From contig JALTEO010000416.1 of assembly GCA_027073875.1 (NCBI GenBank), forward strand, positions 1 to 15,908: a DNA stretch of 15,908 nt, given 5' to 3'. The notes under the pieces were generated by a model. That model was given only the letters and a program-made list of their open reading frames with translations, had not been told where the DNA came from and did no database searches. The position numbers and the translations under genes were made by a program. Shown here in pieces: positions 8,041 through 14,905 of the stretch (position 1 is its first letter; every line of letters starts with the position of its first letter). The stretch is from Bacteroidales bacterium. Lineage in GTDB: Bacteria; Bacteroidota; Bacteroidia; Bacteroidales; JALTDM01.

Positions 8041-8112
8041 GATAACCTAAGTACTCTAGACATTCTAGGCACTTTAGCTCACTTTATGCACTCTAAGTAT
8101 TTCAGGCACTTA
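8041..8112 (-). repeat. Degenerate 9-bp tandem array beginning on the stop codon of the YhbP-like gene
   Basis: Read on the minus strand from 8112 the units are TAAGTGCC, TGAAATACT, TAGAGTGCA, TAAAGTGAGC, TAAAGTGCC, TAGAATGTC, TAGAGTACT and TAGGTTATC. That makes eight units of 8-10 bp with consensus TARAGTGCC. All eight begin with TAA, TAG or TGA. The first three bases of unit 1 are the actual stop codon of the YhbP-like gene. The array fills most of the 130-base gap to tamB. Confidence 0.7.
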
Positions 8113-8535
8113 TTTCTTCCAGATTAGCTTTTTTCCAAAACCAAGGTTGTTGTCCGTTAGTTTAAGAAAAGTAAATCTGATTTCCCAAAGTGTTGTTTCC
8201 ATCAGTCGTGCATAAGGAAATTTTTTCAGGTAGATTTTCTTTCCGTTTTTTAAATCATCATTTGTTAGTGGAGTCATAATACCTTGAAATTGCAACCCCT
8301 GAATTTTTCCTACCGTATTAGTTTCGAGCACAATACCTCCGGCAACTAAATTGTTTTCCAATGCCTCTTTCCCATGACGGGTATCAAAATCCGAAGAACA
8401 GATAACTCGGTTATTCTCAGCATCAAAGGCATAAAAGCAATGTGCAGAATAAGGTTCACCGGCTTGTGTTGTTGCCAATGTCAACACATGATGCTTTTTG
8501 ATAAACTTATAAATCCGTTCGTCAACCGGTAACAT
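8110..8535 (-). CDS. yhbP: YhbP-like protein (UPF0306; pyridoxamine 5'-phosphate oxidase-like flavin fold)
   Basis: The product has 141 residues, close to E. coli YhbP (147). The N-terminal half has the split-barrel flavin-binding pattern HVLTLATTQAGEPYSAHCFY (16-35) and a TRH motif at 52-54. The C-terminus WEIRFTFLKLTDNNLGFGKK (117-136) followed by LIW closely matches YhbP's WEIR...K.TDN.LGFGKK.IW. The fold usually binds FMN or a related cofactor; no reaction is established for this family. The gene overlaps the 3' end of purD by 14 bases in a different frame (ATG at 8535, purD stop TGA at 8524-8522), so the two are probably translationally coupled. The pairing with purine synthesis gives no clear clue to function. 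Its stop codon is the first triplet of a 9-bp tandem array. Confidence 0.85.
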   Translation of the reverse strand: MLPVDERIYKFIKKHHVLTLATTQAGEPYSAHCFYAFDAENNRVICSSDFDTRHGKEALENNLVAGGIVLETNTVGKIQGLQFQGIMTPLTNDDLKNGKKIYLKKFPYARLMETTLWEIRFTFLKLTDNNLGFGKKLIWKK

Positions 8536-9808
8536 ATTCCTTTAAATCTTGTCCGATATCTCTTCGGAATGTTTTCCCTTCAAAGTTAATTTCGTCAATG
8601 GCAGCATAGCTTTTTGCCAAAGCATCGTCCATAGAATGCCCCAAAGAAGTTACGGCAATGACGCGTCCGCCATTGGTCAGTACTGTATCGTTTTCCTGTT
8701 TTGTCCCTGCATGAAATACAAACGAATCATTCACCGATTCCAATCCCGTAATGGTTTTCCCTTTTTCGTATTTTTCGGGATAGCCCTTTGAAACCAACAT
8801 TACGGTAGCAGCTGTTTGTGGTAAAAACGACATGGTTATAGTGTCTAATTTGTTTTCTGCCATTGCCTTAAAAATCTCAACCAAATCGGTTTCAAGTCGC
8901 GGTAAAACGACTTCCGTTTCCGGGTCGCCCAATCTTACATTGTATTCTATCACGAAAGGACTACCACCATCGTTCATCAGTCCAAGGAAAACAAACCCGC
9001 GGTAATTAATATTTTCGGCTTTCAGTCCTGCAATTGTCGGCTGGATGATCTGTTTTTCCACTTTTGCCATAAACCCGGCATCGGCAAACGGAACAGGAGA
9101 GACAGCTCCCATACCACCGGTATTCAATCCGGTATCGCCTTCACCTATGCGTTTATAGTCCTTAGCTTCCGGCAATAACCGGTAATGCGTACCATCGGTT
9201 ACAAAAAAGACCGAAAGTTCAATGCCTTGCAGATATTCTTCAATTACTACTTTTTGGCTGGCAGCACCGAATTTTCCGTTCAGCATATTTTTCAGTTCGT
9301 CTTTTGCCTCCTTCAGCGACGATAAAATCAAAACGCCCTTTCCTGCAGCTAACCCATCGGCTTTCAGTACAAACGGTGGTTTTAGTGTCTCTAAAAATTT
9401 AAAACCCTCAGACATATTTTCCGGTGATACTTCCAAAAACCGTGCAGTAGGAATATTATTTTTCTGCATAAACTTTTTTGACCATGCCTTGCTGCCTTCA
9501 AGTTGTGCACCTGCTTTGCCGGGACCAATTACCGAAATATGTGAAAGCTGTATATCTTGCTCAAAAAAATCTGTAATACCATCAACCAATGGTGCCTCAG
9601 GACCAACTACCACCATATTGATTTCTTTTTCCAACACAAATTGTTTGATGACAGAAAAATCATTAACCGGCAAATCGATATTTTCTCCAATATTAGCGGT
9701 TCCGGCATTTCCGGGAGCAATGTAAAGCATTTTTACCAACGGACTTTTAGCTATCTTCCAAGCCAAAGTATGTTCTCTGCCGCCACTTCCGAGTAATAAA
9801 ATTTTCAT
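8522..9808 (-). CDS. purD: Phosphoribosylamine-glycine ligase (GAR synthetase)
   Basis: PurD joins 5-phosphoribosylamine and glycine using ATP, the second step of de novo purine synthesis, in the cytoplasm. The 428-residue product has the N-domain start MKILLLGSGGREHTLAWK, GPGKAGAQLEGSKAW (95-109), the ATP-grasp loop KADGLAAGKGV (149-159), NTGGMGA (229-235) and the metal/ATP-binding EYNVRLGDPETE (288-299), then the C-terminal domain. Length is normal for the family. The reading frame stays open to a TTG at 9826. I choose the ATG at 9808 because it gives the family N-terminus exactly and because the TTG overlaps the probable -7 promoter element (9824-9831). The gene is first in a two-gene unit with the overlapping YhbP-like gene and diverges from the beta-barrel gene at 9897. 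Confidence 0.96.
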   Translation of the reverse strand: MKILLLGSGGREHTLAWKIAKSPLVKMLYIAPGNAGTANIGENIDLPVNDFSVIKQFVLEKEINMVVVGPEAPLVDGITDFFEQDIQLSHISVIGPGKAGAQLEGSKAWSKKFMQKNNIPTARFLEVSPENMSEGFKFLETLKPPFVLKADGLAAGKGVLILSSLKEAKDELKNMLNGKFGAASQKVVIEEYLQGIELSVFFVTDGTHYRLLPEAKDYKRIGEGDTGLNTGGMGAVSPVPFADAGFMAKVEKQIIQPTIAGLKAENINYRGFVFLGLMNDGGSPFVIEYNVRLGDPETEVVLPRLETDLVEIFKAMAENKLDTITMSFLPQTAATVMLVSKGYPEKYEKGKTITGLESVNDSFVFHAGTKQENDTVLTNGGRVIAVTSLGHSMDDALAKSYAAIDEINFEGKTFRRDIGQDLKEYVTG

Positions 9809-9823
9809 GTTCAAAAGTTTTTT

Positions 9824-9853
9824 CAAAAGTATCCATTTTTATTGTTGCAGAAA
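9824..9853 (-). promoter_or_regulatory. purD promoter (TTTC, 18-base spacer, TACTTTTG)
   Basis: On the minus strand TACTTTTG (9831-9824) is an exact TAnnTTTG match. TTTC lies 18 bases upstream (9853-9850), one base off the -33 TTTG. The expected start of transcription is about 10 bases before the purD ATG, giving a very short leader. Confidence 0.55.
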
Positions 9854-9874
9854 TAGGAATTTTATTTTTCTTTG
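9845..9874 (+). promoter_or_regulatory. Promoter of the small outer-membrane protein gene (TTG, 19-base spacer, TTTCTTTG)
   Basis: TTG at 9845-9847 and TTTCTTTG at 9867-9874 (7 of 8 to TAnnTTTG) are separated by 19 bases, the preferred Bacteroidetes spacing. The -33 region interleaves with that of the divergent purD promoter. The predicted leader is about 15 bases. Confidence 0.45.
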
Positions 9875-9896
9875 CAGAAACTTTAAACATTAAATC

Positions 9897-10466
9897 ATGA
9901 AAAAATTAATCATTTTAGCAACACTTATTATTTCTTTCGGATTAGTAAAAGCACAGCCATTTGATGTTGGCACTAATGTGCTTGGATTAGGAGTTGGTCT
10001 TGGAGGTCATTATGCCGCATGGGGAAATGGCTATTCTTCCACGCCGGCTTTAGGAGTATCTTTTGATCATGGCTTTAAACAAGTTGGTCCCGGGATAATT
10101 GGTATTGGTGGATATTTTGGCTACAAAGGAATGTCTTACCATTACAATTATGCATTCTCTAATTATTACTATGATGAAAAATGGACTTATTTAATTTTTG
10201 GACTTCGTGGTACTTATCATTACAATTTTGATTTAGATGATAAGTTAGATTTATATGGTGGACTTATGCTTTCATATAATAATCTTTCGTATAAAGAAAC
10301 CAGTAATAATCCTTTTTATATCCACAATAACGGAACCTATAGCAGTTATCTTGATTTCTCACTCTTTGTCGGAGGCAGCTATTATTTTACAGATAACATT
10401 GCCGGATTTATGGAGCTTGGTTATGGCATTGCTTATTGGACGGTGGGTATAGATTTTAAGTTCTAA
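9897..10466 (+). CDS. Small outer-membrane beta-barrel protein
   Basis: The product has 189 residues. Residues 1-19 are a clear signal peptide (MKKLIILATLIISFGLVKA, cleaved before Gln20). The mature part alternates Gly/Tyr/Phe-rich strands (for example GIIGIGGYFGYKGMSYHY, about 67-84) and ends in DFKF. A C-terminal aromatic residue is usual for barrels recognised by the BAM machinery. At about 170 mature residues it fits an 8-stranded barrel. I see no enzymatic motif and cannot assign a specific family or function. It is alone on the plus strand, with its own promoter and a clear terminator, and shares a compact divergent control region with purD. Confidence 0.82.
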   Translation: MKKLIILATLIISFGLVKAQPFDVGTNVLGLGVGLGGHYAAWGNGYSSTPALGVSFDHGFKQVGPGIIGIGGYFGYKGMSYHYNYAFSNYYYDEKWTYLIFGLRGTYHYNFDLDDKLDLYGGLMLSYNNLSYKETSNNPFYIHNNGTYSSYLDFSLFVGGSYYFTDNIAGFMELGYGIAYWTVGIDFKF

Positions 10467-10489
10467 CTTAAGAGCAATTTTAAAAAAAC

Positions 10490-10517
10490 ATAAAGGCAGG
10501 TAAATTCCTGCCTTTAT
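10490..10517 (+). terminator. Hairpin terminator after the beta-barrel gene
   Basis: An 11-bp perfect stem, ATAAAGGCAGG (10490-10500) with CCTGCCTTTAT (10507-10517), closes a 6-base loop TAAATT. It is preceded by an A-run and followed by ATTTTATAATT. It lies 24 bases past the stop at 10466. Confidence 0.82.
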
Positions 10518-10532
10518 ATTTTATAATTGGCT

Positions 10533-10692
10533 GAGACCTTTGCAAAACCCAAAAGAAGCTGTCATCCTGAACAGTGCAAAGAATCTCAATATTTTGAATG
10601 GTAATTGCTTACAGACTCTTCACAAGCTCTTTCGCTTTACTCAAAATGACATTTTTCAGAATGACAAAGTCAGAAGTTTTGCAAAGGTTCCA
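10533..10692. mobile_element. Probable MITE-like element with 13-bp terminal inverted repeats
   Basis: ACCTTTGCAAAAC (10536-10548) is exactly inverted as GTTTTGCAAAGGT (10676-10688). With imperfect extension the ends agree at about 14 of 16 bases. The inside holds a second nested inverted repeat: CTGTCATCCTGAA near 10559-10571 against TTCAGAATGACA near 10655-10666. There is no open frame that could be a transposase. The internal TGTCATCCTGA and CTCAAAATGACA ends resemble a dispersed intergenic repeat known from many bacterial genomes. The element sits between the terminator of the beta-barrel gene and the stop of the convergent EnvC-like gene. No target-site duplication is obvious. Confidence 0.55.
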
Positions 10693-10699
10693 AAGCGAA

Positions 10700-11950
10700 T
10701 TAATGTCCTGCCAACCAATACTGCGGATTAACTTTTACGGAACCTTTCCATATTTGAAGCTCCAAAACTGTTTTGTGGTCATCGGGGTCGGTATAGACAG
10801 TGCCAATTTCTTGCTTGGTAGAAACTTTTTGTCCTTCTTTAACAAAGACTTCAGAAAGATTGGCATATACCGAGAAATAATTTCCGTGACGAATAAGTAC
10901 CAATTTATGTTTTCCCGGTATTTCAAAGACTTTGCGAACCTCACCTTTAAATATAGCACGGGCTTTAGATCCTTGTGGAGCAGAAATATAAATACCATCG
11001 TTATTTACTTTCACGCCTTTAATCAGCGGATGCTCGTGTGTACCAAAAGTACCGGTGATAATGCCTTTAGTTGTAGGCCATGGCAGATGTCCTTTATTGG
11101 TAGCAAAATCAGCAGCAATAATTTTTTCTTCCGGCGTCAGCACAAAACCCTTTGTTGTTGCCGGCTTATTAGGATGCTTTTTTCTTGCTGCCTCGCGAGC
11201 TTTGCGGGCTTCTTCGGCAATAATTCTTGCTACTTGCTTTTTCAACGCTTCGGCAGATCTTCGTTGTTTCTTTAGTTTTGCAACCAATTCACTTTCTTTC
11301 TGTTTAAGTTGTTCGACTGTTTTGGATTGTTCTTTCTTTTCGTTGGCAAGTACTATTTTTTCTTCCTCAATTTGTTTGAGAATAGCTTCTTTTTCTGCTT
11401 TCTTCTCATTTAATTCCTTTACTTTAGACTCCAACAACGATAATATATCTTTAATAGCAGCCGCTTGTTTCTCACGATATGCTGTTAATTGCTGCAAATA
11501 TTTCATCCGCATAAATGCCTGATTAAAATTTTTGGCAGAAAGGATAAACATCAGTTGTTGGTAAGATGAACGATTCTTCCATGCAAAATAAATTAACTTG
11601 GCATACTGTTCTTTAAGTGATTCTAAATCTTGTTTTAATGAGTTTACAATCTCTTCGTTTTCGGAGATTTTCCCATCTAGCAACCTAATATTTTGTTGAA
11701 GATTTGCTAATAATTCTTCGCGGGTAGAGATTTGTTTTTGGATTAACAAAAATTTATTGTAGCTTTCTTTTTTCTTCTTCTTGGTTTCTTTCAAAAGCTT
11801 TGTTGTTAAACGGAGTGCCCTTTCCTGTTTTTTAATTTTTCTCTCTAATGATTTTCTCGACTGTGCAACAGAAAAACCGGCAGTAAATAGCAATAGAGCC
11901 ATCAAAATAAAAATCTTTTTCCCCGCCGTATAGTTAGAAATATTATTCAT
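10700..11950 (-). CDS. EnvC-like murein hydrolase activator (coiled coil + degenerate LytM/M23 domain)
   Basis: The product has 416 residues. Residues 1-30 are a signal peptide (ending FSVAQ). About 31-265 is a highly charged Lys/Glu/Gln-rich coiled coil, and about 295-416 is a LytM (peptidase M23) domain. The zinc-ligand positions are all replaced. The usual HxGxD region reads NDGIY (317-321), so His is Asn and Asp is Tyr. YAHL reads YANL (Asn364). The final HxH region reads LELQIW (Glu397). As in E. coli EnvC and NlpD, the domain therefore probably does not cut peptidoglycan but binds and activates a septal amidase; no amidase gene is in the window. The frame is open to a TTG at 12016, but that would overlap the DUF4292 gene by 62 bases. 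The ATG at 11950 starts 4 bases after the DUF4292 stop and gives a good signal peptide. It is the last gene of a three-gene operon. Confidence 0.88.
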   Translation of the reverse strand: MNNISNYTAGKKIFILMALLLFTAGFSVAQSRKSLERKIKKQERALRLTTKLLKETKKKKKESYNKFLLIQKQISTREELLANLQQNIRLLDGKISENEEIVNSLKQDLESLKEQYAKLIYFAWKNRSSYQQLMFILSAKNFNQAFMRMKYLQQLTAYREKQAAAIKDILSLLESKVKELNEKKAEKEAILKQIEEEKIVLANEKKEQSKTVEQLKQKESELVAKLKKQRRSAEALKKQVARIIAEEARKAREAARKKHPNKPATTKGFVLTPEEKIIAADFATNKGHLPWPTTKGIITGTFGTHEHPLIKGVKVNNDGIYISAPQGSKARAIFKGEVRKVFEIPGKHKLVLIRHGNYFSVYANLSEVFVKEGQKVSTKQEIGTVYTDPDDHKTVLELQIWKGSVKVNPQYWLAGH

Positions 11951-11954
11951 AGCC

Positions 11955-12830
11955 CTACTCAATCTTTGTTGCTTTTGATGGTATTTTAAATGAAAATTCC
12001 AACGATTCGTTTTCAATTATTTTTTTAACTTTTAGGTCTGTAACCACCGTATCTTTCGGTGTAAAAATACTAATTTTCATGTTATGAGGAAACGGCTTAT
12101 CTAAAAAAGTCTCAAAATTATCATAATCTGTAATAAAGGACATCTTATTTGTAATATCTCTGACCGATAAATTTTTAATTTTGTAAGTCTCAGGAGTAAT
12201 CTTAAAATCCTGAACGATAAATCCTTCACGCCATTTTCTGCGGAGTCGTTTATTTTTTCGTTGTTTCTTGGAATATTTTCTGAAAGCTTTCTTTTTGACT
12301 GATTGCAGGACATAACAAGCCGTATCGGCATATCGTTTAAAATCTTTGAGTTCCTTAAATTTTGTAACAGTATCATTATACAAAAACAGTTCGTTAAATA
12401 AGACACTTTGCACATTATTAAATGTTAAGGAGAAATTCATTTTTTCTTCCATAAAATCATAATTCCCGGCATAATAAGTGTCGTTTAACCGGTTCAGAAA
12501 AATAACCGAATCTTTAGTCATCATAATTTTAGCTACGGGGATTCCCGTAGAATGATAAAGAGAAATCCAGATAACACTGTCCCGTTTTGTTTTAATAATA
12601 CCACGGATAGATTTAGCTGTATTTCCCCACCGTACTTTGCCTGAAAATTTTAAAGTGAGAAACTTGTATGATAAATAGTTTTTGGTTGTTTTCTTCAACA
12701 ATTTTTTGTCCGAAATGGGCTTTAGTTTTTTTTCACGGGAAATTCTGGTTGTTTCTTTGTGGACAGTACAAGATAATGTTCCGAGAAACAAAAAGACAAT
12801 AAGGAGAAATATAAAATTTTTATTATTCAA
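11955..12830 (-). CDS. DUF4292 lipoprotein (LolA/LolB-like fold expected)
   Basis: The product has 291 residues. It starts with a lipoprotein signal, MNNKNFIFLLIVFLFLGTLSC, with Cys21 as the lipidation site. The body fits DUF4292, a Bacteroidetes family thought to share the LolA/LolB/LppX lipid-binding fold. The pattern KFSGKVRWGNTAKSIRGIIK (61-80), then RDSVIWISL, then IPVAKIMMTKDSVIFLNRLN, is characteristic. The function is unproven; a lipoprotein or lipid carrier role is inference from the fold. The start codon is TTG (12830). There is no Met before the lipobox, and an exact AAGGAGG lies 9 bases upstream inside the end of the TPR gene. The TTG overlaps that gene's TAA stop (TTGAATAA), so translation is probably coupled. 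The downstream EnvC-like gene follows after 4 bases. Confidence 0.85.
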   Translation of the reverse strand: MNNKNFIFLLIVFLFLGTLSCTVHKETTRISREKKLKPISDKKLLKKTTKNYLSYKFLTLKFSGKVRWGNTAKSIRGIIKTKRDSVIWISLYHSTGIPVAKIMMTKDSVIFLNRLNDTYYAGNYDFMEEKMNFSLTFNNVQSVLFNELFLYNDTVTKFKELKDFKRYADTACYVLQSVKKKAFRKYSKKQRKNKRLRRKWREGFIVQDFKITPETYKIKNLSVRDITNKMSFITDYDNFETFLDKPFPHNMKISIFTPKDTVVTDLKVKKIIENESLEFSFKIPSKATKIE

Positions 12831-14568
12831 TGAGCTTGCCCTCCTTAATTTTTTGCGATAAAAATCCAGATCCTTTTCCTAATTTCATTGCTTTTTCCCA
12901 TGAAGAAATTGCCGCTTCTTTTTCCCCGTTCTTATATAAAATATCCCCTTGATGCTCCATAATGGCAGCACTGGAACTTCCACCGTCTTTTACGGCTAAA
13001 TCAATTACTTTCAACGCTTCTTTGTATTTTTTTTGTTTATATAATACCCATGCATATGTGTCTAAATAAGTCTGATTCTCAGGATATTGTTTAATTACCC
13101 GTTTTATCATTGACAGTGCTTTGTCCAGATTGGTATCTGCCAATGCCAGATAATAACTATAATTATTCATTGTAGAATAATTAGTACTATCGCCGGTTAC
13201 AGCCAAATCGAAATAATAAAAAGCACTATCTTGTTTTTTCAGATGATAATAGGATTCTCCCAAATAAGTATAGAACTGATTCTGCACACCGGCACTGTCA
13301 GAAACCAATAAATCCAGTCCGTTACGCAAGGGCTTGATAGCATCGGCATATTTGTGTATCATAAAAGCGGCACTTCCGGCATACAGGAAAAACCTCGGCT
13401 GATTGGGAAATAATTCCGTAGCTTCTATCGCATGATTATACATGGCTTTGTTATCTTCTAAGTTGGCATCTAAAAATACAAGTTGCTCCCACAACAGATA
13501 ATTGTCTTTGGCTTGGTCTTTTACTATTATTAGTTGTTCGCGGGCATCTTTGTAGCGTTTTGCCTGTACCAAATAATCAGCATAAATTGTATGTGATTCT
13601 ACGGCATCCGGATTCACTGCTATAAGTGTTGTTATCAATGATTCAATTTCTGAAAATATTTTTTGATTATCCTGATAATATTGCATATAAGAATATATTA
13701 TTTGTACTTTCTTTTGAATATCTACATCGGTATTGGCAAAAGCAATCTTTAATTCCGCAATCGCCTTTTCGGGTTGCTTTCTAAGTTGATAAACTTCTGC
13801 TAAAGCTATGTGAAACGGTGATACATCAGGATTTTCTTTTATAGCTTTTTGATAAAAATTTTCTGCATCATCGTATTTTCGTTGTAAGACAAGTAAATCA
13901 CCTTTTAGCCCGATGTACTTCTTTTCGTCAGGAAAAGTATTTATCAGTTTGTTTATTTCATTTTCAGCATTAAAATAGTCCTTTTTTTTCAAAAACAATT
14001 TCTCTTTAGCCAGACTTGTTGTTTCCGAAACACCGAATTTTTCTTCCAACTCATTATAAATTTTTAATGCTTCGGCATTTTTCCCTAAAATAGATGCTAC
14101 CCTTGCCGATTCCATCAGATAATTATAATCACCGGGTTTTTGCCGCACAATTTCTTTTAACAGTTCAGCCGCTTTATCGTACTTATTAAATCCCTCATAA
14201 AGATTAACCAAAAATTCACTTATCCACAGATTTTCCGGTGCTCTGTTGTGTGCCAATTCGGTATATTTCACAGCATTGTGGTAATCTTTGGTCATGTAAT
14301 ACAATTGTGCCAACTGGAAATAGGGTGTTGCTCTATCGGGCATCAACTTGTTGCATCGGAAAAAATATTGTGAAGCAAGCGAAAGATTCCCAAGCATCAT
14401 CTGCCGTTCGCCTTCGTAGAATGAAAATTTATAGTTCAGGTAAGTCTTTTCTTTATTGCTTATCTTGGCAGAGTTTTCCTGTTTGCGGAATACGGAACAA
14501 GAACCGAGCAACATACTCCCGACGAAAGCAATAATAAATAATTGTATAAAACCTTGCCTGATTTTCAT
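12823..14568 (-). CDS. TPR-repeat lipoprotein
   Basis: The product has 581 residues. The start ATG at 14568 gives MKIRQGFIQLFIIAFVGSML then LGSC, a lipoprotein signal with Cys24 as the lipidation site. The longer frame begins at a TTG (14634) and would place 22 polar or aromatic residues before the signal, so I reject it. From about 50 to the end the protein is stacked TPR-type helix pairs. Typical units include TPYFQLAQLYYMTKDYHNAV (104 in the longest frame, about 82 here), FYTYLGESYYHLKKQDSAFY and IMEHQGDILYKNGEKEAAIS near the C-terminus. TPR domains bind partner proteins; the ligand is unknown. It is probably anchored in the outer membrane facing the periplasm. It is first in an operon with the DUF4292 and EnvC-like genes, an arrangement I recognise from other Bacteroidetes, which suggests a shared envelope function. 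A TACTTTTG promoter element lies 14 bases upstream. Confidence 0.87.
   Translation of the reverse strand: MKIRQGFIQLFIIAFVGSMLLGSCSVFRKQENSAKISNKEKTYLNYKFSFYEGERQMMLGNLSLASQYFFRCNKLMPDRATPYFQLAQLYYMTKDYHNAVKYTELAHNRAPENLWISEFLVNLYEGFNKYDKAAELLKEIVRQKPGDYNYLMESARVASILGKNAEALKIYNELEEKFGVSETTSLAKEKLFLKKKDYFNAENEINKLINTFPDEKKYIGLKGDLLVLQRKYDDAENFYQKAIKENPDVSPFHIALAEVYQLRKQPEKAIAELKIAFANTDVDIQKKVQIIYSYMQYYQDNQKIFSEIESLITTLIAVNPDAVESHTIYADYLVQAKRYKDAREQLIIVKDQAKDNYLLWEQLVFLDANLEDNKAMYNHAIEATELFPNQPRFFLYAGSAAFMIHKYADAIKPLRNGLDLLVSDSAGVQNQFYTYLGESYYHLKKQDSAFYYFDLAVTGDSTNYSTMNNYSYYLALADTNLDKALSMIKRVIKQYPENQTYLDTYAWVLYKQKKYKEALKVIDLAVKDGGSSSAAIMEHQGDILYKNGEKEAAISSWEKAMKLGKGSGFLSQKIKEGKLIE
12840..12846 (-). 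promoter_or_regulatory. Strong Shine-Dalgarno (AAGGAGG) that fixes the TTG start of the DUF4292 gene
   Basis: AAGGAGG lies inside the last codons of the TPR gene, 9 bases before the TTG at 12830. Such strong sites are unusual in Bacteroidetes, where most genes lack one, and here it supports the otherwise doubtful TTG start. Confidence 0.6.
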
Positions 14569-14582
14569 TTTATTAAAAAATG

Positions 14583-14590
14583 CAAAAGTA
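14583..14590 (-). promoter_or_regulatory. -7 promoter element (TACTTTTG) of the TPR-DUF4292-EnvC operon
   Basis: TACTTTTG is an exact match to TAnnTTTG, 14 bases before the ATG at 14568. It implies a leader of roughly 10 bases. No clear -33 box is seen at 18-21 bases. It lies within the frame that the rejected TTG start would use, which further argues for the ATG. Confidence 0.5.
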
Positions 14591-14682
14591 TAAATAAATT
14601 GTGAATGGTGGGATAAACAATTTTTCGTTAACAAAATTTAACCCCTCTGCTTTATTAGGAAAAGCAAATGATAGAAATTATC

Positions 14683-14731
14683 TTGAATAATGAATGCTGA
14701 ACACCCAAACACTGATTTATGATTTTTTATC
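14683..14731 (+). repeat. Degenerate heptamer-like array (NTGAATN)
   Basis: Successive units TTGAATA, ATGAATG, CTGAACA are followed, after a poorly matching unit, by CTGATTT and ATGATTT. The period is about 7. The match is weak and could be partly chance in AT-rich DNA. Confidence 0.4.
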
Positions 14732-14753
14732 CCGTTCACTTCTTAATCCACCC

Positions 14754-14834
14754 TTATTCATACCCGCAAAGGCAGGTATCCGGTAAGTATCTATCTATAA
14801 GTTAAATATCCCTGCTTCCGCAGGAATGATGTAC
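14754..14834. repeat. Dispersed palindromic repeat, two inverted CATTCCTGC...GCAGG arms
   Basis: The left arm (14754-14783) contains CATACCCGCAAAGGCAGGTAT. The right arm (14806-14834), on the opposite strand, contains CATTCCTGCGGAAGCAGG. The two agree at about three quarters of positions when inverted. The right arm alone forms a hairpin, CCTGC with GCAGG around TTCC. I recognise this as a form of the common dispersed repeat with GTCATTCC[CT]GC ends found between genes in many bacteria. Confidence 0.6.
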
Positions 14835-14905
14835 TTTTTTGTTTGCCCGTTAAATCCAAAATCTTAACATTGTAAATTGTCACTAAAAGAGATACCTTCA
14901 GCATA

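Noticed and set aside
8041..8112. CRISPR-like array
   Set aside because: The units are 8-10 bases with no spacers and no cas genes; it is a tandem repeat.
9222..9725. 167-codon open frame on the plus strand
   Set aside because: It is antisense to the highly conserved purD and shows no domain or promoter; a shadow.
9809..9826. Longer purD frame starting at TTG 9826
   Set aside because: It overlaps the probable -7 promoter element and adds six residues before the conserved MKILLLGSGGREH start.
10598..11275. 225-codon open frame on the plus strand
   Set aside because: It is antisense to the LytM domain gene and starts inside the MITE-like element; composition is that of a shadow frame and there is no recognisable domain.
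10700..11950. Active M23 endopeptidase
   Set aside because: All the usual zinc-ligand positions carry other residues (Asn, Tyr, Asn, Glu).
11951..12016. Longer EnvC-like frame starting at TTG 12016
   Set aside because: It would overlap the DUF4292 gene by 62 bases and put 22 polar residues ahead of a good signal peptide starting at ATG 11950.
14569..14634. Longer TPR-protein frame starting at TTG 14634
   Set aside because: It spans the promoter element TACTTTTG and hides the lipoprotein signal that starts at ATG 14568.
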